In this document: positions 1 through 7,507 of the stretch, piece by piece
Position numbering within the stretch: the stretch's first letter is position 1
How the letters are laid out: each line of letters starts with the position of its first letter
Notes under the pieces: generated by a model
The model's input: the letters and a program-made list of their open reading frames with translations, nothing else
Told to the model about the DNA's origin: nothing
Database searches by the model: none
Position numbers and translations under genes: made by a program
From: an uncultured Collinsella sp.
GTDB taxonomy: Bacteria > Actinomycetota > Coriobacteriia > Coriobacteriales > Coriobacteriaceae
NCBI GenBank assembly: GCA_934654775.1
Contig: CAKUGR010000017.1
Coordinates: forward strand, 1 to 32,324
Length of the DNA stretch: 32,324 nucleotides
Direction of reading: 5' to 3'

Positions 1-47
1 GTGCTTGGTTTTGGAAGTTCGCGAAGCCCACTTCCAAAACCAAGCAC
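1..47. repeat. Long hairpin element A (edge of window)
   Basis: Perfect 18-bp inverted repeat (1-18 with 30-47) around the 11-nt loop TCGCGAAGCCC. The left arm is probably cut by the window edge. The loop, the inner AAGT/ACTT pairs and the right flank CCCCGGCCCTCG recur in the element at 1053-1127, so the two are homologous although their arms differ. Confidence 0.85.
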
Positions 48-86
48 CCCGCCCCGGCCCTCGTGGGATAACTAAGAGGGGGATGG

Positions 87-1025
87 ATGAGCTTTACGAG
101 CGTGGCGTTGCAGATGGTGACGGTTTCTTTGCCGATCCTGTTGGGGTGGTGTATCTCCAAGCTGGGATTTATGAAGGCCGAGTTTGAGCGTGAGCTTTCG
201 CGTTTGCTGCTGCAGGTGGCGTTGCCGTGCTTGGTGCTTTCGTCGGCGTTGGGTGACGATGTGCAGCTGCCGAGCGCTGCCGATACGTTTTCGCTTATGG
301 GCCTCGCTGTCGTCATGTATATGGTGGCAATCGTTATTGCGTTTGCCGTCACCGCTGCTCTTCGTGTGCCCAAGGGAACTGAGTGCTCGTATCGCTTTGC
401 CGTGCTCTTTGGCAATGCCGGCTTTATCGGGTTTCCGGTCATTCAGGCGGTGCTTGGAAAACAGGCACTGCTCTATGCATCGATTGCGCTCATCCCCCTC
501 AACATATTTATGTTTACCGTCGGTGTCATGCTCTTTAGTGGTGCACAGGGTGGTCTTAAGAAGCAGTTGCGAAACCTTGCTGCTTGTTGCAAGAATCCCG
601 GCCTTATCGCGAGCCTTGTCGTGCTCGTGATCGTGTTGACGGGCTGGACCGATTGGGGCGTGGTGGGCGATTCGATCTCCATTGTGGGCACCATGACCAC
701 CCCGGCAGCGCTGCTGCTCATGGGCTCCTCTATCGCCAAGTATCGTCCGCTCGAAATGCTCACCAACTGGCGCGCCTATGTCGCCGTGGCGTTTCGCCTG
801 GTTATCGTACCGGTGGCATGTCTTGCCGTAGCCCGTGTGTGGCCAGGCATGACGCCCATGTTTATCACGACACTCGTACTCGAGATGGCCATGCCGGTAG
901 GCAGCAACGGCACACTGTACTGTCTCCAATACGGCAAAGACGCCCGCCCCATGATGCAGTGCACCTTCCTATCGATCATCTGCTCGATCCTAACGATCCC
1001 TCTAGTAACCATGCTTTGTGTTTAA
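87..1025 (+). CDS. AEC-family (auxin efflux carrier) permease
   Basis: Integral membrane protein of 312 residues, the usual length for AEC transporters, which move small organic acids or related anions across the cytoplasmic membrane. About ten hydrophobic segments are separated by short loops. The FGNAGFIGFP stretch near residue 110 matches the conserved N-G-FIG-P signature in the middle of AEC proteins, and a second polar break (MPVGSNGTLY) sits in the C-terminal half as in the family. ATG at 87 is preferred because AGAGGGGG lies at 75-82. The substrate cannot be read from sequence. The gene stands alone between two related hairpins (1-47 and 1053-1127). The family call is firm; the function within the family is open. 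Confidence 0.85.
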   Translation: MSFTSVALQMVTVSLPILLGWCISKLGFMKAEFERELSRLLLQVALPCLVLSSALGDDVQLPSAADTFSLMGLAVVMYMVAIVIAFAVTAALRVPKGTECSYRFAVLFGNAGFIGFPVIQAVLGKQALLYASIALIPLNIFMFTVGVMLFSGAQGGLKKQLRNLAACCKNPGLIASLVVLVIVLTGWTDWGVVGDSISIVGTMTTPAALLLMGSSIAKYRPLEMLTNWRAYVAVAFRLVIVPVACLAVARVWPGMTPMFITTLVLEMAMPVGSNGTLYCLQYGKDARPMMQCTFLSIICSILTIPLVTMLCV

Positions 1026-1052
1026 CTGCGGTCGGCCAAGGTTACATCGCCG

Positions 1053-1127
1053 GGGCCGGGGAGACATACTTTGTTTTGAGAAGTTCGCGAAGCCCACTTC
1101 TCAAAACAAAGTATGTCTCCCCGGCCC
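1053..1127. repeat. Long perfect hairpin element B
   Basis: Perfect 32-bp inverted repeat (1053-1084 with 1096-1127) with the same 11-nt loop as element A, TCGCGAAGCCC. No T-tract follows, so it is not a classical intrinsic terminator, although it would fold strongly in RNA of either strand. It begins 28 nt after the permease stop codon. Confidence 0.9.
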
Positions 1128-1246
1128 TCGCCCGTATCACCCCGCTGAGCGAGCCATAGACGCCACGCACCGATATGGTAAAGCGCTAGCTTGAAATTGG
1201 TGCTATATTCGGCTTGAGTTGTTTAATGCTAGTACGGGAGGCTGAT

Positions 1247-1735
1247 ATGGGGCTGTTCAAGAAGAAAAACCCGCAGGATGCCTTTGATCCCGATGTGTTT
1301 ACCATCACGGATACGATTTTGGACCCGCCGCGGTTTACGTTTTTACCGGCTATCTACCAGGATGCTACGCGCCGCAAGTGGGCTGTGCATCAGCGTGGTG
1401 CGCAGCCAAAGATCTTTGACTATGCGGACGTGCTGCAGTGCGAGGTGGCCGAGGCTGGCGATCCGGAGGCCGACGAGACGCCTTCAAAACAGGAATTTGC
1501 CCAGCGTATTCTGGCAAATCCTGCCAAGGCGGCAAAAATAAATGCGGCAAAGCGTAATATGTGTCTTGGTATGGGTGTTGTTGTGGCGGTCCAGACGGGA
1601 AAAGACGAGGTTTCCAAATTAGAGATTCCCGTTATGACCGACGAAGTCAAACGCGATTCAAGCCTATATAAGTCGTATCGGAATGTCGCCGAGAAGATCA
1701 AGGCCGAGTTTGATGCCATGGGAGGGCTGGCCTAA
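1247..1735 (+). CDS. Hypothetical protein, 162 aa
   Basis: I do not recognise this protein with certainty. It has 162 residues, is soluble, has no signal peptide or membrane segment, and starts with a basic MGLFKKK. The stretch IFDYADVLQCEVAEAG resembles the strand that recurs in the PH-like part of DUF4428-type proteins, where a 'F-y-eI-sye-iEdG' pattern is followed by further beta strands; this link is tentative. The C-terminal part (KSYRNVAEKIKAEFDAM) looks helical. ATG at 1247 is chosen over an upstream TTG at 1214 because CGGGAGG lies 4-10 nt before it. It sits 38 nt ahead of the first GntR gene and may be co-transcribed with it. Confidence 0.7.
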   Translation: MGLFKKKNPQDAFDPDVFTITDTILDPPRFTFLPAIYQDATRRKWAVHQRGAQPKIFDYADVLQCEVAEAGDPEADETPSKQEFAQRILANPAKAAKINAAKRNMCLGMGVVVAVQTGKDEVSKLEIPVMTDEVKRDSSLYKSYRNVAEKIKAEFDAMGGLA

Positions 1736-1773
1736 TTCTGGCGACATACGTTTCTGAATGAGGAGTCTGTGCA

Positions 1774-2541
1774 ATGGCAGGCGAATCTTATGCAATTCCC
1801 CCCAAAGATCGTGCTGTTGAGGGAATTCTTTGGTACATCCAGCACCATCAGCTTACCGGCGGCGACCGCCTGCCGGCCGAGCGCGTGCTGTGCGAGGTTA
1901 TTGGCGTTTCGCGTACGGCGTTGCGTGCTGGCATCACGCGGCTCATTTCGTGCGGAACGCTCGAGAGCCGCCGCGGATCGGGTACGTATGTGTGTCCTCC
2001 CAAACCGCTGAATATCTTCCAGGAAACGTATAACTTCTCCGATGCCGTGCGGACTGCCGGCCTGCACCCCTCTTCGCGCTTGGTTTCCACCGAGACGGTC
2101 GAGGCAGATGAGGCGCTTGCCGACAAGCTTGGGGTTGCCGCAGGCGCTCCCTTGCTCCGCATGCAGCGCGTCCGTCTTATTGAGGGCGAGCCGGCTTCAA
2201 TCGAAACAGCCCATGTCAACCTGTCTCTTTGCCCGTCGCTTCCCGACCATGATTTTGAGCACGAGAGCCTCTACGACGTTTTGCTCAAAGAAGGCGGCGT
2301 GCGTGTTGAGCATGGACGCGAGCACATCTCAATCTCGCGCCTGAACGCCGAGGAGGCCGAGCTTCTCCAGCAAGAAGAGGGAACGCCGGTATTCTACGAG
2401 AGCACGATTGAGTTTGATAAGGACATGCGCTTTGTGGAGCACTGCAAATCGGTGATTCTGCCCACAAAGTTCCGTTTTGCCGATAACGGTGAAAAGAACG
2501 GCATGAGGAGCGTGGCAGGTGAACAATGGCTGAAACAGTAG
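1774..2541 (+). CDS. GntR-family regulator with UTRA domain (1)
   Basis: Transcription factor of 255 residues. Residues about 10-75 form a GntR-type winged helix (RLPAERVLCEVIGVSRTALR, then the wing RRGSGTYV). Residues about 85-235 form a UTRA ligand-binding domain typical of the HutC/FarR subfamily, whose members sense sugar phosphates or related metabolites. The recognition helix lacks the usual 'PSE.eLa' spelling (PAERVLCEV) but keeps the SRTALRAGI core. It is the first of two GntR genes that overlap by 16 nt, directly ahead of the SIS/PTS locus. By family knowledge FrlR of the E. coli frl operon is also GntR/UTRA, so control of the downstream promoters is likely. The ligand is inferred, not seen. 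Confidence 0.9.
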   Translation: MAGESYAIPPKDRAVEGILWYIQHHQLTGGDRLPAERVLCEVIGVSRTALRAGITRLISCGTLESRRGSGTYVCPPKPLNIFQETYNFSDAVRTAGLHPSSRLVSTETVEADEALADKLGVAAGAPLLRMQRVRLIEGEPASIETAHVNLSLCPSLPDHDFEHESLYDVLLKEGGVRVEHGREHISISRLNAEEAELLQQEEGTPVFYESTIEFDKDMRFVEHCKSVILPTKFRFADNGEKNGMRSVAGEQWLKQ

Positions 2542-3239
2542 ATGCCACCCCGGTTTATATGCGCATTCGACGTCGCATTGAGGAACGTATCGAGCGCGGA
2601 ATATACCCCACGGGTTCGATGATTCCGTCCGAGAATGAGCTTGCCGAGGAGTTTGGCACGACGCGCCTGACCATCCGAAGCGCCGTTGATGAGCTGGTCC
2701 GTCGCGGCCAGATTCGCCGTGTTCGTGGAAAAGGCGCCTTCGTGGCGCAGAAGGTGCCCGTTACGTTTGAGCGTACGGGTGGCTTCCGCGAATCGGTTCG
2801 TGCCTCGGGAGGCGAGCCGTCCGTCCGTATCCTCGCGCGCTCCAAGCGTTATGCGGGTCCGTACTATGCCGATCTGTTTGGCATTGCCGAGGATGACCTG
2901 CTCTATTCCATTCGACGTCTTAACTGTGTAAACGGCGACCCCGTATCAATTGAGATGGCACTGATTCCATGTCTGCTGTTCCCGACCATCGAGGAGATCG
3001 ATGTGTCGGTTTTCAGTCTGTACGAGACCTATGAGATGCTGGGTCGAAAGCCGGTCATGGCGCAGGAAAAGCTCAATATCGAAGCGCTGGGCGCGCGAGA
3101 CGCCGGCCTGCTTGGCCTGGAGCAAGGCGATCTTGCCTTGACGCTGGAATGCGTGAGCTATGACGCGAGCGGTCAGGCGATTGAGTACGTCAAGTCGTTC
3201 AATCGCGGCGATGCGGGTGGATATACCTATACGTACTAG
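2526..3239 (+). CDS. GntR-family regulator with UTRA domain (2)
   Basis: Second GntR/UTRA regulator, 237 residues, starting 16 nt inside the end of the first gene. The winged helix is canonical: IPSENELAEEFGTTRLTIR at about 33-51, then the wing RRVRGKGAFV at about 64-73. A UTRA domain fills about 80-232, ending with the conserved strand AIEYVKSFNRGD. The two regulators are clearly homologous but diverged, so they arose by an old tandem duplication and may bind different ligands or form a mixed dimer (inference). The gene ends 195 nt before the first SIS gene, whose promoter holds paired GGTATCAAA boxes that are good candidate operators. Confidence 0.9.
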   Translation: MAETVDATPVYMRIRRRIEERIERGIYPTGSMIPSENELAEEFGTTRLTIRSAVDELVRRGQIRRVRGKGAFVAQKVPVTFERTGGFRESVRASGGEPSVRILARSKRYAGPYYADLFGIAEDDLLYSIRRLNCVNGDPVSIEMALIPCLLFPTIEEIDVSVFSLYETYEMLGRKPVMAQEKLNIEALGARDAGLLGLEQGDLALTLECVSYDASGQAIEYVKSFNRGDAGGYTYTY

Positions 3240-3325
3240 CTGGTGTTTTTGCATAACGGGCAGAAAAAGCCGACTGATTTCGAATCGTTAAGCAGGCTGT
3301 ATATACAACCTTACATGGTTCAAAA

Positions 3326-3407
3326 TCGACCGTTCGCCGATGGGGAAAGATTAGTCGGCAAATAGGTATCAAAAAGCCGTAACCTGTAACTGTGATTGGT
3401 ATCAAAT
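3326..3407 (+). promoter_or_regulatory. Promoter/operator region of unit A
   Basis: Contains TCGACCGTTCGCCGA (3326-3340), box 1 AGGTATCAAAA (3364-3374) and box 2 TGGTATCAAAT (3397-3407), with the boxes 33 bp apart. A poor -10 candidate TGTGAT (3391-3396) abuts box 2. The same arrangement, with TATAAT at the -10, occurs ahead of units B and C. No good -35 is seen; box 1 lies where it would be. Confidence 0.6.
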
Positions 3408-3434
3408 ACTAATGATTTGTTACGAGGTGAGACG

Positions 3435-4550
3435 ATGAAAATGCTCGATTACGTTCAGCTTGCCCATGTGCGTATGGGCGACAACCTCGAGCGTTCGTCC
3501 GAGCTTGTAGGCCAGCTCGTCGATATTTTCCAGTCCGCATCCTTTGGCGCGCTGCGTATCGTTGCCTCGGGTTCGTCCCGTCATGCCGCCGATTGCGCCC
3601 GCGATTACCTGCAGGACGCACTGCAGATGCAGGTGTCCGTTGTGACGCCCGAGGCCTTTGTCGACTTTGAGCATGCCTATCCGCAGAATGCGCTCAACAT
3701 CGCTATTTCTCAGAGTGGCTATTCGACTAACACGATTGCGGCGCTCGACTACATGCGCGCGAACGACATGGCCGCGGTTGCGCTCACGGCAAACGTCGAG
3801 GCTCCCATTAAGGATCATGCCGATATCGTTCTCGACTACGGCGTGGGCGTCGAGTCGGTGGACTTTGTGACCTTGGGTGTCCAGACGCTTATCGAGTACC
3901 TGGTGCTCTTTGGCATTTACGGTGGTCAGGCACGCGGGACGATTGACGCCGATGGCGTCGCCCAGCGCCTTGACGATCTGCGCGAGGCCATCCAGGCCAA
4001 CGCCGCGATGTGCAAGACCGCCGAGGCATATGTCCAAGATCATCTGCTCGAGCTGTCGGAGCACGTGCCGGCCATGGTTGTGGGTAACGGTCCCAACTAT
4101 GGCGTTGCCGAAGAGGCGGCGCTCAAGCTGAGTGAGACTATCAAGATTCCGGCCATGCATCACGAGGGCGAGGAGTTCGTTCATGGTCCCGAGATGCAGA
4201 TCACCCCGGGCTACCTGGTGTTTATCGTCGACGACCCTCAGGGCTCGGAGCGCCTGGCAAATATCGCCGACGCGCTGTCGAGGGTAACGAAAAAGGCCGT
4301 CCTGCTAACCATGCATCCCAAGGGCAGGGCACACGAGATTGCGGTGCCGCAGGTGGCTCCGCTGCTTGCCGCGATTCCCAACCTGGTGTTCTTCCAGACG
4401 ATGGCGGCAATGGTCACCGAGCGTCTGAACTCGTGGGACGTCCATCCGTATCTCGATGCCGTCTCCAAGCAAATGGAGGTTAAGGCGGAGGGCTACGAGG
4501 AATCGGTCAACACGCTTAAGGCCAAAGCAGCTGAGTGTTACGGAATGTAG
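3435..4550 (+). CDS. Double-SIS protein, GlmS-isomerase-like (putative sugar-amine-6-P deglycase)
   Basis: Cytosolic 371-residue protein with two SIS (sugar isomerase) domains. The first spans about 38-165 (VASGSSRHAA, then the phosphate-binding ISQSGYSTNT at 91-100). The second spans about 210-340 (VVGNGPNYGVAEEAALKLSE). Glu234 and His250 (in EEFVHGPE) are 16 residues apart, the same spacing as the catalytic Glu/His pair of the GlmS isomerase domain; the glutaminase domain is absent. It is the first gene of unit A, before an FrlB-like SIS protein and a mannose-type PTS, the order seen in Salmonella gfr, where two SIS deglycases cleave glucoselysine-6-P and fructoselysine-6-P. By position this is the better candidate for the glucoselysine-type enzyme (inference). 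ATG 3435 follows GAGGTGAG; an upstream TTG at 3396 falls in the operator. Confidence 0.85.
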   Translation: MKMLDYVQLAHVRMGDNLERSSELVGQLVDIFQSASFGALRIVASGSSRHAADCARDYLQDALQMQVSVVTPEAFVDFEHAYPQNALNIAISQSGYSTNTIAALDYMRANDMAAVALTANVEAPIKDHADIVLDYGVGVESVDFVTLGVQTLIEYLVLFGIYGGQARGTIDADGVAQRLDDLREAIQANAAMCKTAEAYVQDHLLELSEHVPAMVVGNGPNYGVAEEAALKLSETIKIPAMHHEGEEFVHGPEMQITPGYLVFIVDDPQGSERLANIADALSRVTKKAVLLTMHPKGRAHEIAVPQVAPLLAAIPNLVFFQTMAAMVTERLNSWDVHPYLDAVSKQMEVKAEGYEESVNTLKAKAAECYGM

Positions 4551-4611
4551 GCGGGCGTTGTCGCTCGTTGGCATAGGGGATTGTTAAGGCATCCCCAGAA
4601 AGGAGAAGCAA

Positions 4612-5673
4612 ATGAAGGAAACCGAGAAGATCGAGATCATGAATTTCGACCAGGAGGGCTACCTCGAGGACGGCAAGGCGCTCTACGAGACCGGCAAGAA
4701 GATGACCGCCCTCGCCGACAAGGTCGCCGACGAGGGCTACGACGCCGTGTTCCTGATGGGTGTTGGCGGCACCTGGGACGAGTTTATGCAGCTCGAGTAC
4801 CTCATGAACAAGTTCGGCGACCGCGACCTCGAGGTCTACCTGATCCACGCCGCCGAGTGGAACGTCTCCGGCCACAAGCGCATGACCGACAAGTCCGTCG
4901 TGCTCACCGCCTCCGAGTCCGGCACCACCCCCGAGGTGCTCGAGGCCGTCAAGAAGATGAAGGACATGGGCGTGCGCGTCTACGCCATGACCAAGCCCGA
5001 GGGCCCCATCGGCCAGGCTGTCGGCGCCGAGAACTGCGTCAAGATGGCTTCCGATCACGGTAACGGCGGCTGCGAGATGGGCTACTACCTCGCCGACTGC
5101 TTCGGCCTGCGCCTCCTCAACCGCCGCGGCTGCTTCCCACAGTTCGACAAGTTCATTGAGCAGACCAAGGATGTTTGGACCCACCTGGTGGACATCCGCA
5201 AGAGCTTCGAGCCGCGCGCCGAGGAGCTCGCCAAGAAGTACGCCCTCGCGCCCTACACCATGTTCATCGGATCCGGTGCCCTCTGGGGCGAGACGATCCT
5301 CTTCTCGATGTGCATCCTCGAGGAGATGCAGTGGAAGCGCACCCGCTACATCACCTCTGCCGACTTCTTCCACGGCACCCTTGAGCTCGTGGAGCCGGGC
5401 GTTCCCGTGTTCCTGTTCATGGGCGAGGACGAGTGCCGCAAGCTCGACGAGCGTGCTCGCGCCTTCCTGACCCGTGGCGTGACCGGCGACACCGACATCA
5501 ACATCATCGACACCGCCGAGTTCGCCATCCCGGGCCTTGACGACGATTTCCGCGTCATCGTTTCCCCGTGGATCCTGACGGTGCTCGTGACTGACCGCCT
5601 GGCTCGCTACTACGAGACGGTCACCAAGCACAACCTCAAGTATCGTCGCTACTATCACCAGTTCGACTACTAA
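4612..5673 (+). CDS. FrlB-like SIS deglycase, copy 1
   Basis: Cytosolic 353-residue SIS protein resembling E. coli FrlB (fructoselysine-6-phosphate deglycase), which splits the phosphorylated Amadori product to glucose-6-P and the free amino acid. Shared marks include FFHGTLELVEPGVP (family form FRHGPLEIVEPGVP) and a C-terminus ending in RRYYHQFDY (RRYYGGLVEY in FrlB). Glu238 and His254 keep the 16-residue spacing of the catalytic pair; the Glu three before the His in GlmS and FrlB is Asp here. Phosphate-binding loops are GVGGTWDE (50-57) and TASESGTTPE (99-108). Start ATG follows AAAGGAG. A near copy (339 of 353 residues identical by my count) lies at 12570-13631. Codons end almost only in G or C, suggesting high expression. 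The exact glycated substrate is inferred. Confidence 0.85.
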   Translation: MKETEKIEIMNFDQEGYLEDGKALYETGKKMTALADKVADEGYDAVFLMGVGGTWDEFMQLEYLMNKFGDRDLEVYLIHAAEWNVSGHKRMTDKSVVLTASESGTTPEVLEAVKKMKDMGVRVYAMTKPEGPIGQAVGAENCVKMASDHGNGGCEMGYYLADCFGLRLLNRRGCFPQFDKFIEQTKDVWTHLVDIRKSFEPRAEELAKKYALAPYTMFIGSGALWGETILFSMCILEEMQWKRTRYITSADFFHGTLELVEPGVPVFLFMGEDECRKLDERARAFLTRGVTGDTDINIIDTAEFAIPGLDDDFRVIVSPWILTVLVTDRLARYYETVTKHNLKYRRYYHQFDY

Positions 5674-5715
5674 AGCCAAGCGCGGGGACGCGTCAGTCAC
5701 GGAAGGATTCGCAGA

Positions 5716-6135
5716 ATGAGACAGTACATCATTGCCAGCCATGCACACTTCGCTACCGGCATCAAGGAGAGCATTGAGTTGCTCTCGGGCGCTCGCGACA
5801 ACGTCCACGACCTTTCGATGTTCGTCGACGATCGCATGGACGTGGCCGAGGAAGCCCAAAAGCTGCTGGCAGGCATGTCTGCCGACGATGATGTCGTCGT
5901 CTGCACCGACCTTTTTGGCGGCAGTGTGAACAACGAGTTCACCAAGATCGTCCAGACGCGTCCCCGCACCTACCTTGTCACCAACATGAACCTTCCGCTG
6001 CTCATCCAGCTGCTGTTCTCCGATGAGTCGGCTCCGGTTGAGGAGACAATTCGCGCCATCGTCGCTGCGGACGATACGCGCGTCAAGTTCGTCAACGACC
6101 TGTTGGTCGATGACGACGAGGAAGAAGAGTTCTAA
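5716..6135 (+). CDS. PTS mannose/fructose/sorbose-family EIIA, copy 1
   Basis: Phosphocarrier of 139 residues, the size of a free-standing EIIA of the mannose family, taking phosphate from HPr and passing it to EIIB. The N-terminal strand IIASHAHFA carries His9, aligned with the phosphorylated His10 of E. coli ManX (VIGTHGWAA). The conserved CTDLFGGSVNNEF follows at about 61-73. It is the third gene of unit A, 42 nt after the FrlB-like gene, with GGAAGGA as ribosome binding site. Unlike E. coli ManX it is not fused to EIIB. A second copy lies at 13715-14131. Confidence 0.92.
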   Translation: MRQYIIASHAHFATGIKESIELLSGARDNVHDLSMFVDDRMDVAEEAQKLLAGMSADDDVVVCTDLFGGSVNNEFTKIVQTRPRTYLVTNMNLPLLIQLLFSDESAPVEETIRAIVAADDTRVKFVNDLLVDDDEEEEF

Positions 6136-6192
6136 TCCGCAGCACCTACTGACACGCCGTAAGACGGCACAAGACCTTTGGGGGGTCACATT

Positions 6193-6675
6193 ATGATTCA
6201 GCTACTTCGCGTCGACCATCGCCTGCTTCATGGCCAGGTCGCAGTCTCATGGGTCCAGGGCCTCGGCTCCAACTGCATCTTCTGCGTGGGCGACAAGGTC
6301 GCCAACGACCCGGTGTGGAAGACCACGCTCAAGATGGGCAAGCCTGCCGGCTGCAAGCTCGTCATCAAGGACATGGCGAATGCCATCGAGGCTATTAACT
6401 CGGGCGTGACCGATAAGTACAAGATGATCATCTGCGTCGCCACCATCGCCGAGGCAAAGCAGCTGGTCGAGGGCTGCCCGCAGATTAAGTCGATTAACCT
6501 GGGCAACACCAAGCCCAAGGACGAGAAGCGTCCCGACGCGCGTCAGGTCTCTCGCCAGATCTTCCTGACCGCGGCCGAGGAAGCCGATGTACGCGAGATG
6601 CTGGACCGTGGCGTCGAGGTCGAGATCCGTCCTCTGGCCGATGACCCCAAGGTTGACTGCGCCAGCGTGCTCTAG
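6193..6675 (+). CDS. PTS mannose-family EIIB, copy 1
   Basis: Cytosolic EIIB of 160 residues that phosphorylates the sugar during uptake through EIIC/EIID. The opening RVDHRLLHGQVAVSW is the family signature; His13 in LLHGQ is the phosphorylated residue by alignment to LevE/SorB-type proteins. ATG at 6193 is chosen because the protein then begins exactly as family members do (MIQLLRVD); an upstream TTG in frame at 6178 would add five residues. TTTGGGGGG lies just upstream. Unit A continues with EIIC 58 nt later, a gap containing a small hairpin at 6687-6706. Confidence 0.92.
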   Translation: MIQLLRVDHRLLHGQVAVSWVQGLGSNCIFCVGDKVANDPVWKTTLKMGKPAGCKLVIKDMANAIEAINSGVTDKYKMIICVATIAEAKQLVEGCPQIKSINLGNTKPKDEKRPDARQVSRQIFLTAAEEADVREMLDRGVEVEIRPLADDPKVDCASVL

Positions 6676-6686
6676 GCGGTTAATTT

Positions 6687-6706
6687 CGAAGAGCTCCGTC
6701 TCTTCG
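6687..6706 (+). other. Small intercistronic hairpin
   Basis: CGAAGAG and CTCTTCG form a perfect 7-bp stem with a 6-nt loop between the EIIB and EIIC genes, with no T-tract. It may mark an RNA processing or stability site between soluble and membrane PTS genes; this is inference. Confidence 0.35.
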
Positions 6707-6733
6707 TAGTGTCCTATATGGAAAGGGGGATGT

Positions 6734-7507
6734 ATGCTTACCCAAGCAATCCTCATCGGACTTATCGCCGCATTTGGTAAGTTCGACTACCAGCTCGGTA
6801 CGCTCTATGCGTTCCGCCCCATCGTCCTGTGCCCGCTCGTGGGCCTGGTGCTGGGGGACCTGCAGTCCGGTCTCGCGATTGGCGCGAGCCTTGAGCTGCT
6901 GTTCATGGGTTCGATTTCCATCGGCGCCTACGTGCCACCCGATGAGACCATCGGCGGCGTGCTCGCTTGCGCCTTCGCTATCCAGCTGGGCCAGAGCACC
7001 GAGGCTGCCATCGCACTCGCCATGCCCATTGCAACGCTGTGCCTTGCCATCAAGAACATCCTGAACGCGGCCCTGCCGATTCTGGTTGACCGCGCAGATG
7101 TCTTCTCCGGCCAGGGCAACCTCAAGGGCGTCTATGCCATGCACTTCCTGATTGGCTCCACGGGCGTCCTCATGGCGTTCCTGCTGTGCTCGCTGTCGTT
7201 CTACCTGGGCGCTGACGCGATCCAGGGTATGCTCGACTTCATCCCTGAGTTCGTCCTTGACGGCTTTGGCGTCGCGGCCAACATCCTGCCGGCCATGGGC
7301 TTCGCCATGCTCGGCCGCCTGGTGCTCACCAAGCAGCTCGTGCCCTTCTACTTCCTGGGCTTCCTGCTGTGCTCCTACGCCAACGTGCCCGTCCTCGGTG
7401 TCGCCCTGATCGCCATCATCATCGGCATCGACAAGTTCGACCTGCTGGGACTCGGCGGAGCCCAGCCCCAGCTCTCCGCGGAAGGGGATGAGGACGATGA
7501 CTTCTAG
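6734..7507 (+). CDS. PTS mannose-family EIIC, copy 1
   Basis: Membrane subunit of 257 residues forming, with EIID, the sugar channel of a mannose-family PTS. It has several hydrophobic segments and family marks: LYAFRPIVLCPLVGLVLGDL near 27-46, ELLFMGSISIGAYVPPDE near 54-71, and the acidic tail EGDEDDDF. RBS GAAAGGGGG precedes the ATG. The 3' end overlaps the EIID gene, so the two are translationally coupled. The last 240 bases are identical to the EIIC at 9514, while the first two thirds differ clearly (for example GKFDYQLG against GCLDYQLG), which points to gene conversion. Confidence 0.92.
   Translation: MLTQAILIGLIAAFGKFDYQLGTLYAFRPIVLCPLVGLVLGDLQSGLAIGASLELLFMGSISIGAYVPPDETIGGVLACAFAIQLGQSTEAAIALAMPIATLCLAIKNILNAALPILVDRADVFSGQGNLKGVYAMHFLIGSTGVLMAFLLCSLSFYLGADAIQGMLDFIPEFVLDGFGVAANILPAMGFAMLGRLVLTKQLVPFYFLGFLLCSYANVPVLGVALIAIIIGIDKFDLLGLGGAQPQLSAEGDEDDDF

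Noticed and set aside
1..1127. CRISPR-like repeats
   Set aside because: The elements are two inverted hairpins a kilobase apart with different arms, not regularly spaced direct repeats with spacers.
4516..6189. 557-residue open frame on the minus strand opposite the SIS and EIIA genes
   Set aside because: Antisense shadow with repetitive Glu/Val/Leu/Gly/His composition; the + strand genes are certain. A similar shadow occurs opposite the second deglycase copy.
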